From positions 1 to 58,123 of the forward strand of contig DUCF01000090.1 of NCBI GenBank assembly GCA_012959965.1: a stretch of DNA of 58,123 nucleotides, written 5' to 3'. The translations under genes were made by a program, and so were the position numbers. Below the pieces are notes generated by a model that was given only the letters and a program-made list of their open reading frames with translations, had not been told where the DNA came from and ran no database searches. Positions 1 through 10,557 of the stretch are shown one piece after another (positions within the stretch are counted from its first letter, which is position 1; every line of letters starts with the position of its first letter). Origin of the DNA: Candidatus Thioglobus sp. GTDB lineage: Bacteria > Pseudomonadota > Gammaproteobacteria > PS1 > Pseudothioglobaceae.

Positions 1-493
1 ACAAGTTGTTGTTTACTAGTTGACAACCCCAACCCGCTGGACAGCCATGGAATTTGCCGCCAAATAAATCAGGGCGAGCTAGAACTGCTGCAACAGAAGT
101 TAATTCAGGATTTGCATCCAATGTGTGAGGTAAGACGAACCAGCCTTCACCAACGCCTGTAATTGGCGCTGAAGTACCTAGGTGTAATCTACCAGCATCA
201 ATTGCAGAGTCAAGTAAGTCAGATACAGCGTTTGCCCATAATTCTGGTGCTACGTCTGGCGAGCCTTTCTCATTCATTGAAGTAAATGTAGGCATTGTTG
301 AACCAGCAACAAGCTCCACTTCACAACCCATCGCTGTCAACACTGTCGCGTCGATACTAGCAATCATCGAAGCTGAAGCCCAGTTCATATCGGCAATAGT
401 AACTTTACCACACGAAGCTGCGTTAGCAGTTGTGCTAAGTAACAATGCACCCGCTAGGGCACCCGCTACTTTAGTTGTTAATCGTACGTTCAT
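1..493 (-). CDS. Glycine betaine/proline-type ABC substrate-binding protein, 3' end outside window
   Basis: Periplasmic solute-binding protein of the ProX/OpuAC type, which would deliver a quaternary-amine osmolyte such as glycine betaine to an ABC importer. The reading frame is open from the ATG at 491-493 to the window edge (164 codons). It begins with a signal peptide (MNVRLTTKVAGALAGALLLS, cleavage probably after ANA), then CGKVTIADMNWASA, and further on a GGKFHGCPAGWGC segment typical of this family. An AAGGAG ribosome site lies 8 bases before the start. The family is clear; the exact ligand is not. The permease and ATPase are not in view, so the operon partners probably lie outside the window or elsewhere. 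Confidence 0.85.
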   Translation of the reverse strand, partial: MNVRLTTKVAGALAGALLLSTTANAASCGKVTIADMNWASASMIASIDATVLTAMGCEVELVAGSTMPTFTSMNEKGSPDVAPELWANAVSDLLDSAIDAGRLHLGTSAPITGVGEGWFVLPHTLDANPELTSVAAVLARPDLFGGKFHGCPAGWGCQLVNNNL

Positions 494-940
494 ACGTTTC
501 TCTCCTTAGTTTTTTAAAAAAATCACTCAGAGTGAATGCCAAATAAACATTCAAACCGAAAGGCAATTATAGCAAACCAAAATATTAGGTAAAGCTCTTT
601 TTAATTAAATTGTTGATGAGTTAAAAGAAAATCATTAAATTTTTGAAAAGAACTTTTGAATCTTTTGTTCTTTAAAAGAAAGTTATCAATTTATGGATAT
701 TTAAACTCTCGAAAACTCCTATTAACAAAGCGCTCTCTTGAACATCCAACTTTTCACCGCGAAAGGGGTTTAATGACTTAAAAATAGCAATCTATTGGGA
801 AAATCGATTTACATAATCATCATTTTTCGTCGGAAAAACGATCAAAAACTAAGCACCTTAAGAAGAGAAAAGAAATTTAATATTAATAAAGTTAGTCTAT
901 GCTGAGGTAAAAAATCCATCAAAAAAATCAAGAGAATTTT
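494..940. other. AT-rich intergenic region between the binding-protein gene and gyrA
   Basis: About 450 bases without a convincing gene. It holds the promoter and leader of the leftward binding-protein gene in its left part. The rest is AT-rich with short homopolymer runs and a weak dyad (AAAGAAC...GTTCTTT near 647-674). No clear terminator for gyrA was found. Confidence 0.6.
566..593 (-). promoter_or_regulatory. Sigma70-type promoter for the ProX-like gene
   Basis: On the minus strand TTTACC (588-593) is followed after 16 bases by a perfect TATAAT (566-571). Transcription would start near 559, leaving a leader of about 65 bases. The -10 is strong and the -35 partial. Confidence 0.55.
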
Positions 941-3526
941 CTATTCGCTGGCTTCGCCCTGCTCTTCAGACTCATCATCGTCATCGGATTCAGCAATTTT
1001 AGCTATAGAGACCAGTTGCTCATTCTCTGCAATGTTGATTAGCGTCACACCTTGGGTGTTTCGGCCAATAATAGAAACATCAACAGCGCGCGCCCTAACC
1101 AAAGTGCCTTTATTCGAAATAAGCATCATTTCGTCTTCGTCGGTCACTTGAATAGCGCCAACCACTTTGCCGTTACGATCCGACGTTTTAATCGAAATAA
1201 CACCTGAGCCGCCACGAGCTTGAGAGCGATACTCTTCTAACTCGGTACGCTTACCGTAGCCTTTCTCGGTAGCTGTCAAAATAGGATCGGAAGACTCTGC
1301 AACAATAAGTGAGACAACTTTATCGCCTTTAGCGAGTTTAATACCACGAACACCAATAGCAGTACGTCCCACTGCTCGAACATCAGCCTCTTTAAATCGA
1401 ATCGATTTGCCCTCAGATGAGAATAACAAGATATCGTGCTCACCCGCGGTGATTTCAACACCCACCAATTTGTCTTCATCACGCAGTTCGATAGCAATAA
1501 TGCCGCCTTTTCTTGGGCGAGAGAAGTTGCTTAGCGATGTTTTCTTACAAGTACCAGAGCTGGTGACCATAAAGACAAACTGATCCTCTGTAAATTCTTT
1601 AACTGGCAGAATAGCGTTAATCACCTCTTCTTTTTCAAGTGGCAGTAAATTAACAATCGGCTTGCCTCTAGCGGTACGAGACGCCATTGGTAATTCGTAA
1701 ACCTTCAACCAATGCACTTTGCCGGTTGAAGAAAAACACAACACAGTATCGTGTGAATTGGCAACAAATAAATGATCAACAAAATCTTCATCCTTCATTT
1801 TCGTTGCCGCTTTGCCTTTACCACCACGGCGCTGCGCCTGATAATCACTCAATGACTGCGCTTTAACATAACCCCCGTGAGAAAGAGTGACAACGCGCTC
1901 TTCTTGAGCGATCAAATCTTCAAGGGTAAGATCAATCTTATGCTCAATAATTTCGGTCATTCTCGCCGAGCCATAATTCTCGCGAATCTCGCCAAGTTCG
2001 TCACGAATCACTTGCATTAGTAAATCAGGATTTTGTAAGATATCTAAAAGCGCTTTAATTTGCTCTAATAGTTCGTTAAATTCATTAAAAATCTTGTCTT
2101 TTTCAAGACCGGTCAATCGGTGGAGCTTTAAGTCAAGAATAGCTTGAGCTTGTTTTTCTGACAACTGGTAATCGCCATTTTTCTGTAAACCCAATTCTGG
2201 AATCAAATCCTGTGGCTTGAATTGTGCCATGTCACGATCGCCAATCAGCTCTTGAATCACGGAACCATTCCATGTTTTAGCCGCCAAACTTACGCGAGCA
2301 TCGGCTGGGTTCGGAGCCGCCTTAATAAGCTCGATGATTTCATCAATATTATGCAGCGCAACTGACAAACCCTCTAAAAGGTGTGCGCGATCTTTGGCTT
2401 TATTAAGCTCATAAATCGAACGACGAGTAACGACTTCACGACGGTGAGCAATAAAGGCGCTCAAAATCGATTTGAGATTCATTAATTTTGGCATGCCACC
2501 ATCAATGGCCACCATATTAATACCGAAAACTGTTTGCATCTCTGTCAGCTTGTAGAGATTATTAAGCATTACTTCTGGCACTTCACCGCGACGCAACTCA
2601 ATGACCATGCGCATACCGTCTTTATCGGACTCATCTCTAAGACCGGTAATGCCGTCAATTTTCTTGTCTTTAACCAATTCCGCAATTTTACCAATCAGTC
2701 TGGCTTTGTTCACTTGATATGGTAGTTCGGTAACCACAATACTTTGCTTGTCTTCACCCTCAACATGAGAGCGTGAACGCATGTAAATTTTGCCCTTACC
2801 TGTCTCGTAAGCTTCACGAATACCAGAGGCACCATTAATAATACCGGCTGTTGGGAAATCAGGCCCTGGCATGATTTCTAATAATTCGTCAACGGTGATG
2901 TCGTCGTTATCAATAACACGCAAACAAGCATCAATCACTTCCGTTAAGTTGTGCGGCGGAATATTGGTCGCCATACCTACCGCAATACCCGATGAGCCAT
3001 TGGCTAATAAGTTGGGTACTCGAGTCGGCAAAACCGACGGCTCACTTTCTGAGCCATCGTAGTTATCAATAAAGTCTACCGTGTCTTTATCGAGGTCTTT
3101 GAGTAGCTCGTGAGAGAGTTTGGCCATACGAATTTCTGTGTACCGCATAGCGGCTGCGCTATCGCCGTCAACAGAACCGAAGTTACCTTGACCATCAACA
3201 AGGATATTACGCATTGAAAATGGCTGCGCCATACGTACAATAGTGTCGTAAACAGCGGTGTCGCCGTGCGGGTGATATTTACCAATAACGTCACCAACAA
3301 TACGGGCGGATTTTTTGTAAGATTTGTTGTAATCATTACCAAGCACCTCCATAGCAAAAAGAACGCGTCGGTGGACCGGTTTTAAACCATCTCTAACATC
3401 GGGTAAAGCGCGCCCTACAATAACACTCATGGCGTATTCCAAATAGGAATCGCGCATTTCGTCTTCGATGGTTACAATGGGGAATTTTGGCTCGAAATAC
3501 TCAGGGGAATCGACGTTGTCAGACAT
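941..3526 (-). CDS. gyrA: DNA gyrase subunit A
   Basis: Subunit A of DNA gyrase, which breaks and rejoins DNA while GyrB uses ATP to introduce negative supercoils. The 861 residues match the usual length. The catalytic tyrosine is Y129 in AAMRYTE. The quinolone-determining region reads [10 protein letters not shown], with Thr90 and Asp94 at E. coli positions 83 and 87; Thr is the normal residue there in many bacteria. A full GyrA box, QRRGGKG, sits near residue 563 and separates this protein from ParC. The C-terminal tail is acidic (DDDDESEEQ). It is a single gene with its own upstream region; gyrB is not in the window. Confidence 0.98.
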   Translation of the reverse strand: MSDNVDSPEYFEPKFPIVTIEDEMRDSYLEYAMSVIVGRALPDVRDGLKPVHRRVLFAMEVLGNDYNKSYKKSARIVGDVIGKYHPHGDTAVYDTIVRMAQPFSMRNILVDGQGNFGSVDGDSAAAMRYTEIRMAKLSHELLKDLDKDTVDFIDNYDGSESEPSVLPTRVPNLLANGSSGIAVGMATNIPPHNLTEVIDACLRVIDNDDITVDELLEIMPGPDFPTAGIINGASGIREAYETGKGKIYMRSRSHVEGEDKQSIVVTELPYQVNKARLIGKIAELVKDKKIDGITGLRDESDKDGMRMVIELRRGEVPEVMLNNLYKLTEMQTVFGINMVAIDGGMPKLMNLKSILSAFIAHRREVVTRRSIYELNKAKDRAHLLEGLSVALHNIDEIIELIKAAPNPADARVSLAAKTWNGSVIQELIGDRDMAQFKPQDLIPELGLQKNGDYQLSEKQAQAILDLKLHRLTGLEKDKIFNEFNELLEQIKALLDILQNPDLLMQVIRDELGEIRENYGSARMTEIIEHKIDLTLEDLIAQEERVVTLSHGGYVKAQSLSDYQAQRRGGKGKAATKMKDEDFVDHLFVANSHDTVLCFSSTGKVHWLKVYELPMASRTARGKPIVNLLPLEKEEVINAILPVKEFTEDQFVFMVTSSGTCKKTSLSNFSRPRKGGIIAIELRDEDKLVGVEITAGEHDILLFSSEGKSIRFKEADVRAVGRTAIGVRGIKLAKGDKVVSLIVAESSDPILTATEKGYGKRTELEEYRSQARGGSGVISIKTSDRNGKVVGAIQVTDEDEMMLISNKGTLVRARAVDVSIIGRNTQGVTLINIAENEQLVSIAKIAESDDDDESEEQGEASE

Positions 3527-3556
3527 ACAAAAAAACCGTAAAGAAAGCTAGATTTT

Positions 3557-3575
3557 ATTGTACCCTAGATGGGTA
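3557..3575 (-). promoter_or_regulatory. Possible gyrA promoter with overlapping dyad
   Basis: On the minus strand a TACAAT -10-like hexamer (3557-3562) overlaps the dyad TACCC-N5-GGGTA (3561-3575), about 35 bases before the gyrA start. No good -35 was found. A dyad in this position could serve a regulator or supercoiling response, but this is inference. Confidence 0.3.
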
Positions 3576-3619
3576 AAAAACACAGCTAAAATCGTCTGAT
3601 ATTGTGTAGAAAAATACCC

Positions 3620-4675
3620 TTATTTATTGCGCTTTTTGACAGACTTTGCCAGAGTGCGCAGTAGTGCTTCAGTATCGTCCCAACCAAGACAACTGTCGGT
3701 GATACTAACACCGTATTCAAGCGAAGCCAATGGGCCCACTTTTTGATTTCCTTCATTAAGATGTGACTCAATCATAACGCCAAAAACCTTTTCAGAGCCC
3801 GATTCAATTTGTCCGGCAATCTCAGCGCCAACTTTGATTTGATTCTTAAATTGTTTTTCAGAGTTCGCGTGAGAGAAATCTACCATCACTTTTTCAATCA
3901 AATTTTTGTTTTTCAATGACTCGCAAGTGCTTTCAACGTGACTCTGTGAGTAATTAGGGCCGTCATGACCACCCCTAAGGATGATATGGGCCGTCTCATT
4001 GCCTGAAGTGGTAAAGTGACTAATACCGCCTTTTTTGTTGACTGAGAGCAGGTGATGAGGACTGTTGGCCGAAGTAATCGCATCAATTGCAACCGTTAAC
4101 GAACCACCAGTGCCATTTTTAAAGCCTACCGGGCACGATAACGCTGACGCCAATTCACGGTGTGATTGACTTTCTGTTGTACGTGCACCGATTGCACCCC
4201 AAGAAATTAGGTCTGACAAATATTGTGGCGTTAGGATATCCAAATACTCAACACCCGCTGGCATGCCCATTTCAGCTAAATCTGAAAGCAAATGCCTAGC
4301 ACTAGAAAGACCTTGGTCAATATCAAAACTCTCATCTAAATACGGATCGTTAATTAGGCCTTTCCAGCCAACGGTTGTACGTGGCTTTTCAAAATAAACA
4401 CGCATCACGATAAATAGATCTTCTTCTAGCTCAGATTTTAATGCCGATAGCTTTTCAGCGTATTCACGAGCCGCCTTAGTGTCATGAATTGAGCATGGAC
4501 CCACCAACACCATTAAACGTTTATCTTCACCAAAGAGTATGTCTTTAATAACTTGTCTTGCATGATAAACACCTTGCGAAGCTTGCTCCGACAATGGATA
4601 CTTGCTTATTAATGTGTTAGGCGCAACCATAGGGGCGCTAGACGTAATACGGATATTATCAGTTAAGTACTTCAT
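3620..4675 (-). CDS. aroG: Class I 3-deoxy-7-phosphoheptulonate synthase (DAHP synthase)
   Basis: Condenses phosphoenolpyruvate and erythrose 4-phosphate to DAHP, the first step of the shikimate pathway to aromatic amino acids and folate. The 351 residues match the AroF/AroG/AroH family. Metal and substrate motifs are intact: GPCSIHD with Cys61, MRVYFEKPRTTVGWKG, the DFSHANS histidine, IESHL and ITDSCLGW. Which amino acid inhibits it cannot be read safely, so the symbol marks the family only. It follows folE2 by 5 bases and is probably the last gene of a queD-folE2-aroG transcript, which links GTP-derived pterin synthesis with chorismate supply. Confidence 0.95.
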   Translation of the reverse strand: MKYLTDNIRITSSAPMVAPNTLISKYPLSEQASQGVYHARQVIKDILFGEDKRLMVLVGPCSIHDTKAAREYAEKLSALKSELEEDLFIVMRVYFEKPRTTVGWKGLINDPYLDESFDIDQGLSSARHLLSDLAEMGMPAGVEYLDILTPQYLSDLISWGAIGARTTESQSHRELASALSCPVGFKNGTGGSLTVAIDAITSANSPHHLLSVNKKGGISHFTTSGNETAHIILRGGHDGPNYSQSHVESTCESLKNKNLIEKVMVDFSHANSEKQFKNQIKVGAEIAGQIESGSEKVFGVMIESHLNEGNQKVGPLASLEYGVSITDSCLGWDDTEALLRTLAKSVKKRNK

Positions 4676-4680
4676 AGGGG

Positions 4681-5472
4681 TTATTTTTGGTTTTTGATTA
4701 AAGCGTAAGCAGAATGATTGTGAATTGACTCAAAGTTTTCAGACTCTAAGCAGTAAAAATTAATTTTATCGTTATTGTTAAGCTCAACAGCAATGTCGCG
4801 GACCAAATCCTCAACAAATGCAGGATTGTCATAGGCCCTTTCAGTCACTATCTTTTCGTCTTCACGCTTAAGAATAGCGTACAGCTCGCAAGAGGCTTTT
4901 TGCTCAGCCAGATCGATCAAATCTTCCAGTGCCAATTCTGCGCCTTTTGTTGCTTTTGCTTCGATAGTAATGTGCGATCTTTGGTTATGTGCACCATACT
5001 TTGAAATACTCTTAGAGCACGGGCAGAGACTTGTCACCGGCACCACAACTTTCATAGAAACCTCAGCCTGACCTTCAATTAACTTACCATTAATCGTCAC
5101 CTGGTAGTCCATTAAGCTTTCAACACCTGACGAAGGTGCTGATTTTTTCCTAAAAAATGGAAATTCAACACTGATATGGGCGCTATCTGAATTAAGTCTC
5201 TCAGCCACCCTGCTAACCAACTCAACAAAACTCTGGGCAGTAAACGAGCATTCCTGTTCGTTCAAAATCTCAATAAAGCGGGACATGTGCGTGCCTTTAA
5301 CATTGGCCGGCAAGCTCACAGTCATGGTGAAATTACCCACCGACGGGCAAGACTCACCCGCACGATTGACAAAAGTAATAGGATGGGAGATGTCCTTGAT
5401 ACCGACTTCGTTAATAACGATATTTCGAATATCCGCAGTGTTTTGTGTATCAGGCAAGTTATGGCTTTTCAT
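4681..5472 (-). CDS. folE2: GTP cyclohydrolase IB (FolE2)
   Basis: Converts GTP to 7,8-dihydroneopterin triphosphate, the entry point to folate and to queuosine-type 7-deazaguanines. It belongs to the type IB family, which is unrelated in sequence to FolE and can use metals other than zinc. The 263-residue protein carries the signature CPCSKSISKYGAHNQR at 150-165, where Cys150 and Cys152 are the likely metal/catalytic residues, and the HMSRF motif at 62-66. It lies 7 bases downstream of queD and 5 bases upstream of the DAHP synthase gene. No canonical folE is visible in the window. Confidence 0.95.
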   Translation of the reverse strand: MKSHNLPDTQNTADIRNIVINEVGIKDISHPITFVNRAGESCPSVGNFTMTVSLPANVKGTHMSRFIEILNEQECSFTAQSFVELVSRVAERLNSDSAHISVEFPFFRKKSAPSSGVESLMDYQVTINGKLIEGQAEVSMKVVVPVTSLCPCSKSISKYGAHNQRSHITIEAKATKGAELALEDLIDLAEQKASCELYAILKREDEKIVTERAYDNPAFVEDLVRDIAVELNNNDKINFYCLESENFESIHNHSAYALIKNQK

Positions 5473-5479
5473 AATGTTT

Positions 5480-5848
5480 TTATTGTGAGTAAGTGACTGC
5501 TGATCTGGCTGTTTCCCAAACGGTAACTTCTTTGACTGTAACGTCTTTTGTATTAATCAAAAGCGCAACCTCATCAAATATATATTTTGCAATATTTTCA
5601 GCGGTAGGATTAAGAACGTCAAACGGTGGGATTTCATTTAGATATTGGTGATCAAGTCTTTTAGCAACAGATTTGGTCTGATTCTTTATTTCTCGAAAGT
5701 CAATGGCGATTCCCATATCGTTCAGAACTTCTGAACACACCGACACCTCAACACCCCAATTATGACCATGGAGTCTTGAACAATTACCGGGATAGTTGCG
5801 CAAAGAATGCGCAGATGCGAAATCTGTTACAATTTTTAGGACGAACAT
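5480..5848 (-). CDS. queD: 6-carboxy-5,6,7,8-tetrahydropterin synthase (QueD)
   Basis: Turns dihydroneopterin triphosphate into 6-carboxytetrahydropterin in the queuosine precursor pathway, directly downstream of the FolE2 reaction. The 122 residues fit QueD. Zinc-binding histidines are seen in SAHSL (His14) and LHGHNW (His27, His29). The catalytic cysteine is Cys23 in GNCSRLHGH, and WETARSAVTY near the C-terminus is typical of the family. It is the first gene of the queD-folE2-aroG run. A 6-pyruvoyltetrahydropterin synthase role is the alternative, but the folE2 context favours QueD. Confidence 0.93.
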   Translation of the reverse strand: MFVLKIVTDFASAHSLRNYPGNCSRLHGHNWGVEVSVCSEVLNDMGIAIDFREIKNQTKSVAKRLDHQYLNEIPPFDVLNPTAENIAKYIFDEVALLINTKDVTVKEVTVWETARSAVTYSQ

Positions 5849-5922
5849 TTTCGGAAAAATTGTTAAAAATGAAAGATTATACCCGTTTGATCCTAAAAAT
5901 TACACTTACAATCAGTGGGCAA

Positions 5923-8160
5923 TTACTCGCTAGCCTCAAGGCCAACAACATTCTGATAACCCTTAGGCAGCATATTACCGCGACGAGCTCTGTGGCCAAT
6001 GTAATTGGTTAAATCTAGGAACTTGATACTAAGGTGTTGCTTGCCAGAATAGACTTTTAACTTTTGCTCTTCAGTGATAACGCACAGACCAACCACAAAC
6101 TCCTCTCGGGCCTTTAAATCTTTGGTTGGAATTTGAATCAATTTATTGCCCTTTCCTTTTGAAAGTTGTGGCAATTCTGACACTGGAAATACCAGTAATC
6201 GTCCACGATTAGTAGCAACACAGACAAATTGAGACTCCAAGTCTTGAACAAAGACTATACCCATCACCGCCGACTCTTTAGGCAAAGTAATGGCGTTTTT
6301 TCCAGATTTGGTTTTTGAGCTTAAGTCACCAAGGGTAGCAATAAAACCATAGCCCGCATCGGAAGCCAGCATGATAAGTTGTGACTCTTCCCCCATCACA
6401 ACATCCCTAAACTCAGCACCCAATGGGGGGGCCAGTCTGCCAGTTAAAGGCTCGCCTTGTCCTCGTGCACTCGGCAAACTATTGGCTGAGAGCGAATAAG
6501 CGCGACCAGTTGAATCCATGAAAAAGGCCAATTTGTTGCTTTTCCCTTTTGCGCTCTTCAGGAAAGTATCACCCGATTTGTAGTTAAGCGATGCAGGGTC
6601 AATATCATGGCCCTTTGCCGCCCTAACCCAACCCTTTTCACTGAGCACAACAGTGACATTTTCTGCAGGAGTTAAATCATCTTCGCTAAAGGCTTGAGCC
6701 GATGTGATGTCTTGAATAATTTGACAGCGACGCTGATCGCCAAACTCTTCAACAATTGCTTGCAATTCTTTCTTAATAAAGGTTTTTAGGCGAGTGTCGC
6801 TAGACAGTATCAACTCAAGGGTTTTTCGCTCTTTGCCAAGCGCATCCTCTTCACTCTTTATTTTTCCTTCTTCCAGTTTTGCCAAATGGCGTAACTTCAA
6901 TTCAAGAATGGCTTCGGCTTGAATCTCGCTGAGTGTAAAGTGCTTCATTAGCACCGGTTTTGGTTTATCCTGCGCACGAATAATAGCGATTACTTCATCG
7001 ATATTCAGATAGGCAATCAACAAGCCCTCAAGAATGTGCAATCGATCAAGGATTTTACCCAGTCGACACTCTAATCGATTGACAACAACCTGTGTTCTAA
7101 ATTGCAGCCACTCCTTAAGCATTGGCACCAAAGCCTTCACTTGCGGCTTGCCATCAAGGCCAATCACGTTCATATTGACGCGATAATTTTTCTCAAGGTC
7201 TGTTGTCGCATATAAATGCAACATCAGCTGCTCGGTATCCACCCTATTAGAGCGCGGCACAATAACAATACGTGTTGGGTTCTCATGATCGGACTCGTCA
7301 CGAATATCATCCACCAAAGGTAGTTTTTTATCCCGCATTTGACTGGCAATTTGGGTAATTACCTTAGCGCCTGATGTTTGATAAGGCAGCGCCTCAATAA
7401 CAATTTCACCGTCCTCTTTAACGTATCTGGCGCGCATTTTCACCGAGCCATGGCCAGTTTCATACATTGAGCGCAACTCTTTGGCCGAGCTAACAATATA
7501 AGCACTCGTTGGATAGTCTGGCGCTGGAATAATCTCGAGTAAAGCATCGAGATCTGTTGAAGGCTTTTCTAGTAATTTAATACAAGCCGACATTACCTCA
7601 GTCAAATTATGTGGCGGCACGTCGGTAGCCATACCCACCGCAATTCCTGACGTACCGTTGAGTAATAAATTGGGCACCTGAGCTGGTAGTTGCTTCGGTT
7701 CTTGCAGGGAGCCATCAAAATTATCCGCCCAAGTAACCGTCCCTTGATTGATTTCACTAAGCAAGAGGTCCGCATAAGGGGATAACTTGGATTCCGTGTA
7801 ACGCATTGCCGCAAAAGACTTAGGATCGTCCGGTGCGCCCCAGTTACCTTGGCCATCAATAAATGGATAACGATATGAAAATGGCTGCGCCATCAGTACC
7901 ATCGCCTCATAACAAGCGCTGTCACCATGCGGGTGGAACTTACCCAACACGTCACCGACGGTTCTTGCTGATTTTTTGAATTTTGCAGTAGACTTTAAGC
8001 CCAATTCACTCATCGCATAAATAATACGACGCTGAACCGGTTTTAGACCATCGCCAATAAACGGCAGTGCGCGGTCAAGAATGACATACATCGAATAGTC
8101 AAGATAGGCACGCTCACTAAACTCTCCTACACTTTGCTGCTCAAGGCCAATTTGGCTCAT
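5923..8160 (-). CDS. parC: DNA topoisomerase IV subunit A
   Basis: Breakage-rejoining subunit of topoisomerase IV, which unlinks daughter chromosomes together with ParE. The 745-residue length and the absence of a QRRGGKG GyrA box identify it as ParC rather than a second GyrA. The catalytic tyrosine is Y121 in FAAMRYTES. The quinolone-determining region [11 protein letters not shown] keeps Ser81 and Glu85, the sensitive wild-type residues (E. coli 80 and 84). A good ribosome site (AAAGGA) precedes the ATG. parE is not adjacent. The gene sits 75 bases upstream of queD on the same strand. Confidence 0.97.
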   Translation of the reverse strand: MSQIGLEQQSVGEFSERAYLDYSMYVILDRALPFIGDGLKPVQRRIIYAMSELGLKSTAKFKKSARTVGDVLGKFHPHGDSACYEAMVLMAQPFSYRYPFIDGQGNWGAPDDPKSFAAMRYTESKLSPYADLLLSEINQGTVTWADNFDGSLQEPKQLPAQVPNLLLNGTSGIAVGMATDVPPHNLTEVMSACIKLLEKPSTDLDALLEIIPAPDYPTSAYIVSSAKELRSMYETGHGSVKMRARYVKEDGEIVIEALPYQTSGAKVITQIASQMRDKKLPLVDDIRDESDHENPTRIVIVPRSNRVDTEQLMLHLYATTDLEKNYRVNMNVIGLDGKPQVKALVPMLKEWLQFRTQVVVNRLECRLGKILDRLHILEGLLIAYLNIDEVIAIIRAQDKPKPVLMKHFTLSEIQAEAILELKLRHLAKLEEGKIKSEEDALGKERKTLELILSSDTRLKTFIKKELQAIVEEFGDQRRCQIIQDITSAQAFSEDDLTPAENVTVVLSEKGWVRAAKGHDIDPASLNYKSGDTFLKSAKGKSNKLAFFMDSTGRAYSLSANSLPSARGQGEPLTGRLAPPLGAEFRDVVMGEESQLIMLASDAGYGFIATLGDLSSKTKSGKNAITLPKESAVMGIVFVQDLESQFVCVATNRGRLLVFPVSELPQLSKGKGNKLIQIPTKDLKAREEFVVGLCVITEEQKLKVYSGKQHLSIKFLDLTNYIGHRARRGNMLPKGYQNVVGLEASE

Positions 8161-8403
8161 TCGTTCCTTTATCTGCTAATTGATTTTGCACGAGGGTACG
8201 TGCGGTTTGTGCTATTTTAATTCAACTGGGCGTCTCATTAAGATAATTTAAGATTGTTGTAAATAGATTTTAAAGTTGGGCCTGAGGAGGGGTAATAAAT
8301 TTAACCGTTTTTAAGCTGCTGATGTAGCACCCTTCTTCAATATGAAAAAATGGTAAAAATACTCAGAATAGAATCACATGGTATTTTGAGAAAGCTCAAT
8401 TTA

Positions 8404-8742
8404 TCAGCCAATTGGTGAGGTCATTTTACGACCACCCAAGCAATGCAAGTGAATATGAAAAACAACTTGTCCGCCATCTGCATTGCAATTCATTACCAGT
8501 CGATAGCCACTCTCGGCGAAACCACGCTCTTTGGCAATCCTTGTTGCTGTAAGGCTTAACTCTCCCATTAATTCAGCGTTATCTGCATCATTTGGTGTTG
8601 AGATATGCTCTTTCGGAATCACCAAAAAATGCTCGGGAGCTAGGGCATTAATATCCTTAAATGCCAAAACCCTATCATCCTCATAGAGTTTTTCTGCAGG
8701 AATATCGCCAGCAATAATTTTACAAAATAAACAATCAGTCAT
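8404..8742 (-). CDS. hinT: HIT-family purine nucleoside phosphoramidase (HinT-like)
   Basis: Small histidine-triad hydrolase that acts on AMP-linked phosphoramidates. At 112 residues it has the usual HinT size. It begins with CLFCKIIAGDIPAEK and carries the family motif HIHLHCL near residues 97-103, with the central histidine as nucleophile. A metal-site-like N-terminal CxxC is present, as in many bacterial members. It stands alone, 243 bases from parC and 89 bases from the broken dehydrogenase gene. Confidence 0.93.
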   Translation of the reverse strand: MTDCLFCKIIAGDIPAEKLYEDDRVLAFKDINALAPEHFLVIPKEHISTPNDADNAELMGELSLTATRIAKERGFAESGYRLVMNCNADGGQVVFHIHLHCLGGRKMTSPIG

Positions 8743-8831
8743 TCTTTTTTCCTAAATTTCAACAAATAAATCAGCATAAATACTGTCTTATTATATCTCG
8801 CCTGCTGACACATATTCCTCAAAAACAAGAG

Positions 8832-9602
8832 TTAGTTTCTTGGATAAAGCGTTTCCGTGTGACCATCAACAGCTAAGATTTGGCCAGAAATATGTTTGCC
8901 AAAATCTGACGCTAAAAAGCAAATAGAATGTGAAATTTCCTCTGGATCGACAAAGCACTGCATTGATGTACCAATTGCATACATTCTACGCACCTCTTCT
9001 GGCTCAATATTATCAGCTAGCGCGTGCGCACTAATCACCCTCTCCATACGGTCACCATTAACATTTCCCGGAACAATGCCATTGACTCGAATATTATCAG
9101 GGCCGAGCTCCATTGCCAAAGTCTTGGTAAAACCTGTGACTGCCCATTTAGCTGCCGCATAAGGTGTGCGATTTGGGAAGCCAAGAATTCCCGCGCCCGA
9201 AATTAGATTAATAATCACCTCACTTTGTTGTTTTTTAAAGATTGGCACCACTCATCTTACGCAATAGAACTGCGCATTAATGCCAACAGCCATACAACTG
9301 TCCCACTCATCATCACTGATTTCTTCAACGGATTTTGTTGGTCCACTGATACCAGCATTATTGACCAAAATATCGAGACCACTTGGCAAAATTTCCTCAA
9401 AAATTGGGTCCAGATTGCTGGATTTAGAGACATCACAAACGAAGGTTATAATCCCTTCTGGCAGCGTTTTTAAGGAGGTTTCATCAATATCACAGGTAAA
9501 AACTTTGGCGCCAATATTGTGCATTGCTATCGCTGTCGCCCTACCCATGCCATCACCGCCTGCGGTGATGAAAACTCTTTTACCTTCCAATGAAATATTC
9601 AT
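8832..9602 (-). pseudogene. Short-chain dehydrogenase/reductase gene interrupted by an in-frame TGA
   Basis: The two halves are in the same frame and together give 256 codons, the normal size of a classical SDR. The N-terminal half holds the cofactor loop TAGGDGMGRA and the NNAG motif. The C-terminal half holds the active-site serine region (NLISGAG), the YAAAK catalytic pair and the C-terminal VDGHTE. Between them the reading frame runs CVR-TGA-VVP at 9252-9254, exactly where related enzymes have an ordinary residue between CxR and VP. A GTG directly after the stop could restart translation, but the second half lacks the cofactor loop. It is probably a recent nonsense mutation; a sequence error is the alternative. 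The substrate is unknown. Confidence 0.85.
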
Positions 9603-9646
9603 TTCAATCCCCCAATCAAAACCATAAAGTTGGGATTATAAAACAA

Positions 9647-10543
9647 TTAGTTATTCCCAGAAAAGAACTTCTGCCCCAACAAACCCGCAATGATGAGAGT
9701 AATACCAAGTACTGTAGAGGGCATGATGACCTCACCCAGAACAAAATACAGCACCACCAAAGATAAAAACGGCGTAACAAAAGCTAAGCTAGTCACTCTT
9801 GACACTGTTGAAGAGCGACTCAAGGCGGACTGCCATAAGACAAAAGTAATGCCCATTTCAAACAAGCCAATATAGGCGGCACCAAGCAGGCCATTGATAC
9901 TAGGTAATTCGAATGTGGATCCTAGAAAAACAGCCAATACGACAAATGGCAAACTGAATAAAAATATCAAGAAAAGAGTGACAACAATATCGTTGCTTTT
10001 CTTTGTATTGAACAACCAAAATAACGCCCAAATGACGGTCGTTGATAATGCCAGAATAACACCTAGAGTATTGCTAAACTCAAGCGCAAACAGGTTGCCT
10101 TTAGTAGCAATGATAAGCACACCAACATAACTAACAACAACCCCAAGAAAAGCCTTAAATCTCATCTTTTGTTTAAGGATGGGAATGGATAACAACACCA
10201 TCATCACTACCCAAGAGTAATTGATTGCCATGGCCTCTTGCGCGCTCAATAAGTCATAAGCCTCAAAAAGAACAATATAGTAAAGACAAGGATTGAGTAG
10301 AGACAAAGGAATAAGTCTTGCCATTGCTGCTTTTGGGTATTGGCGAAGCAAATGCAGTTTTTGCTGCAGCAGAATAATAACAAAAAGCGCTGCAATTGAA
10401 AACAGTGTGGCATAAAAAACCAATTGTATTGGCGATAGATATGCCAGTGATAATTTAAAGGCAGAAGCAACCGTTGACCAAAAAAATATAGCGATAGCGG
10501 CAAAGCAGTAGGCTTGATTTTGATTACTTATTGAACGAAACAT
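9647..10543 (-). CDS. DMT-superfamily (EamA) transporter
   Basis: Inner-membrane drug/metabolite-type exporter of about ten membrane helices. The 298 residues contain two EamA repeats; the first begins AIAIFFWSTVASAFKLSLAYLS, and the second follows near residue 150 (LGVILALSTTVIWALFW). Substrates in this family range from amino acids to metabolites and cannot be read from sequence. It ends 15 bases downstream of the acyltransferase gene start region and is part of a leftward run of membrane-protein genes. Confidence 0.85.
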   Translation of the reverse strand: MFRSISNQNQAYCFAAIAIFFWSTVASAFKLSLAYLSPIQLVFYATLFSIAALFVIILLQQKLHLLRQYPKAAMARLIPLSLLNPCLYYIVLFEAYDLLSAQEAMAINYSWVVMMVLLSIPILKQKMRFKAFLGVVVSYVGVLIIATKGNLFALEFSNTLGVILALSTTVIWALFWLFNTKKSNDIVVTLFLIFLFSLPFVVLAVFLGSTFELPSINGLLGAAYIGLFEMGITFVLWQSALSRSSTVSRVTSLAFVTPFLSLVVLYFVLGEVIMPSTVLGITLIIAGLLGQKFFSGNN

Positions 10544-10557
10544 TGTGCGCTAAACCC

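Noticed and set aside
9252-9254. TGA in the SDR gene as a selenocysteine codon
   Set aside because: Position is not catalytic in SDRs, no SECIS-like hairpin follows, and a nonsense mutation explains it.
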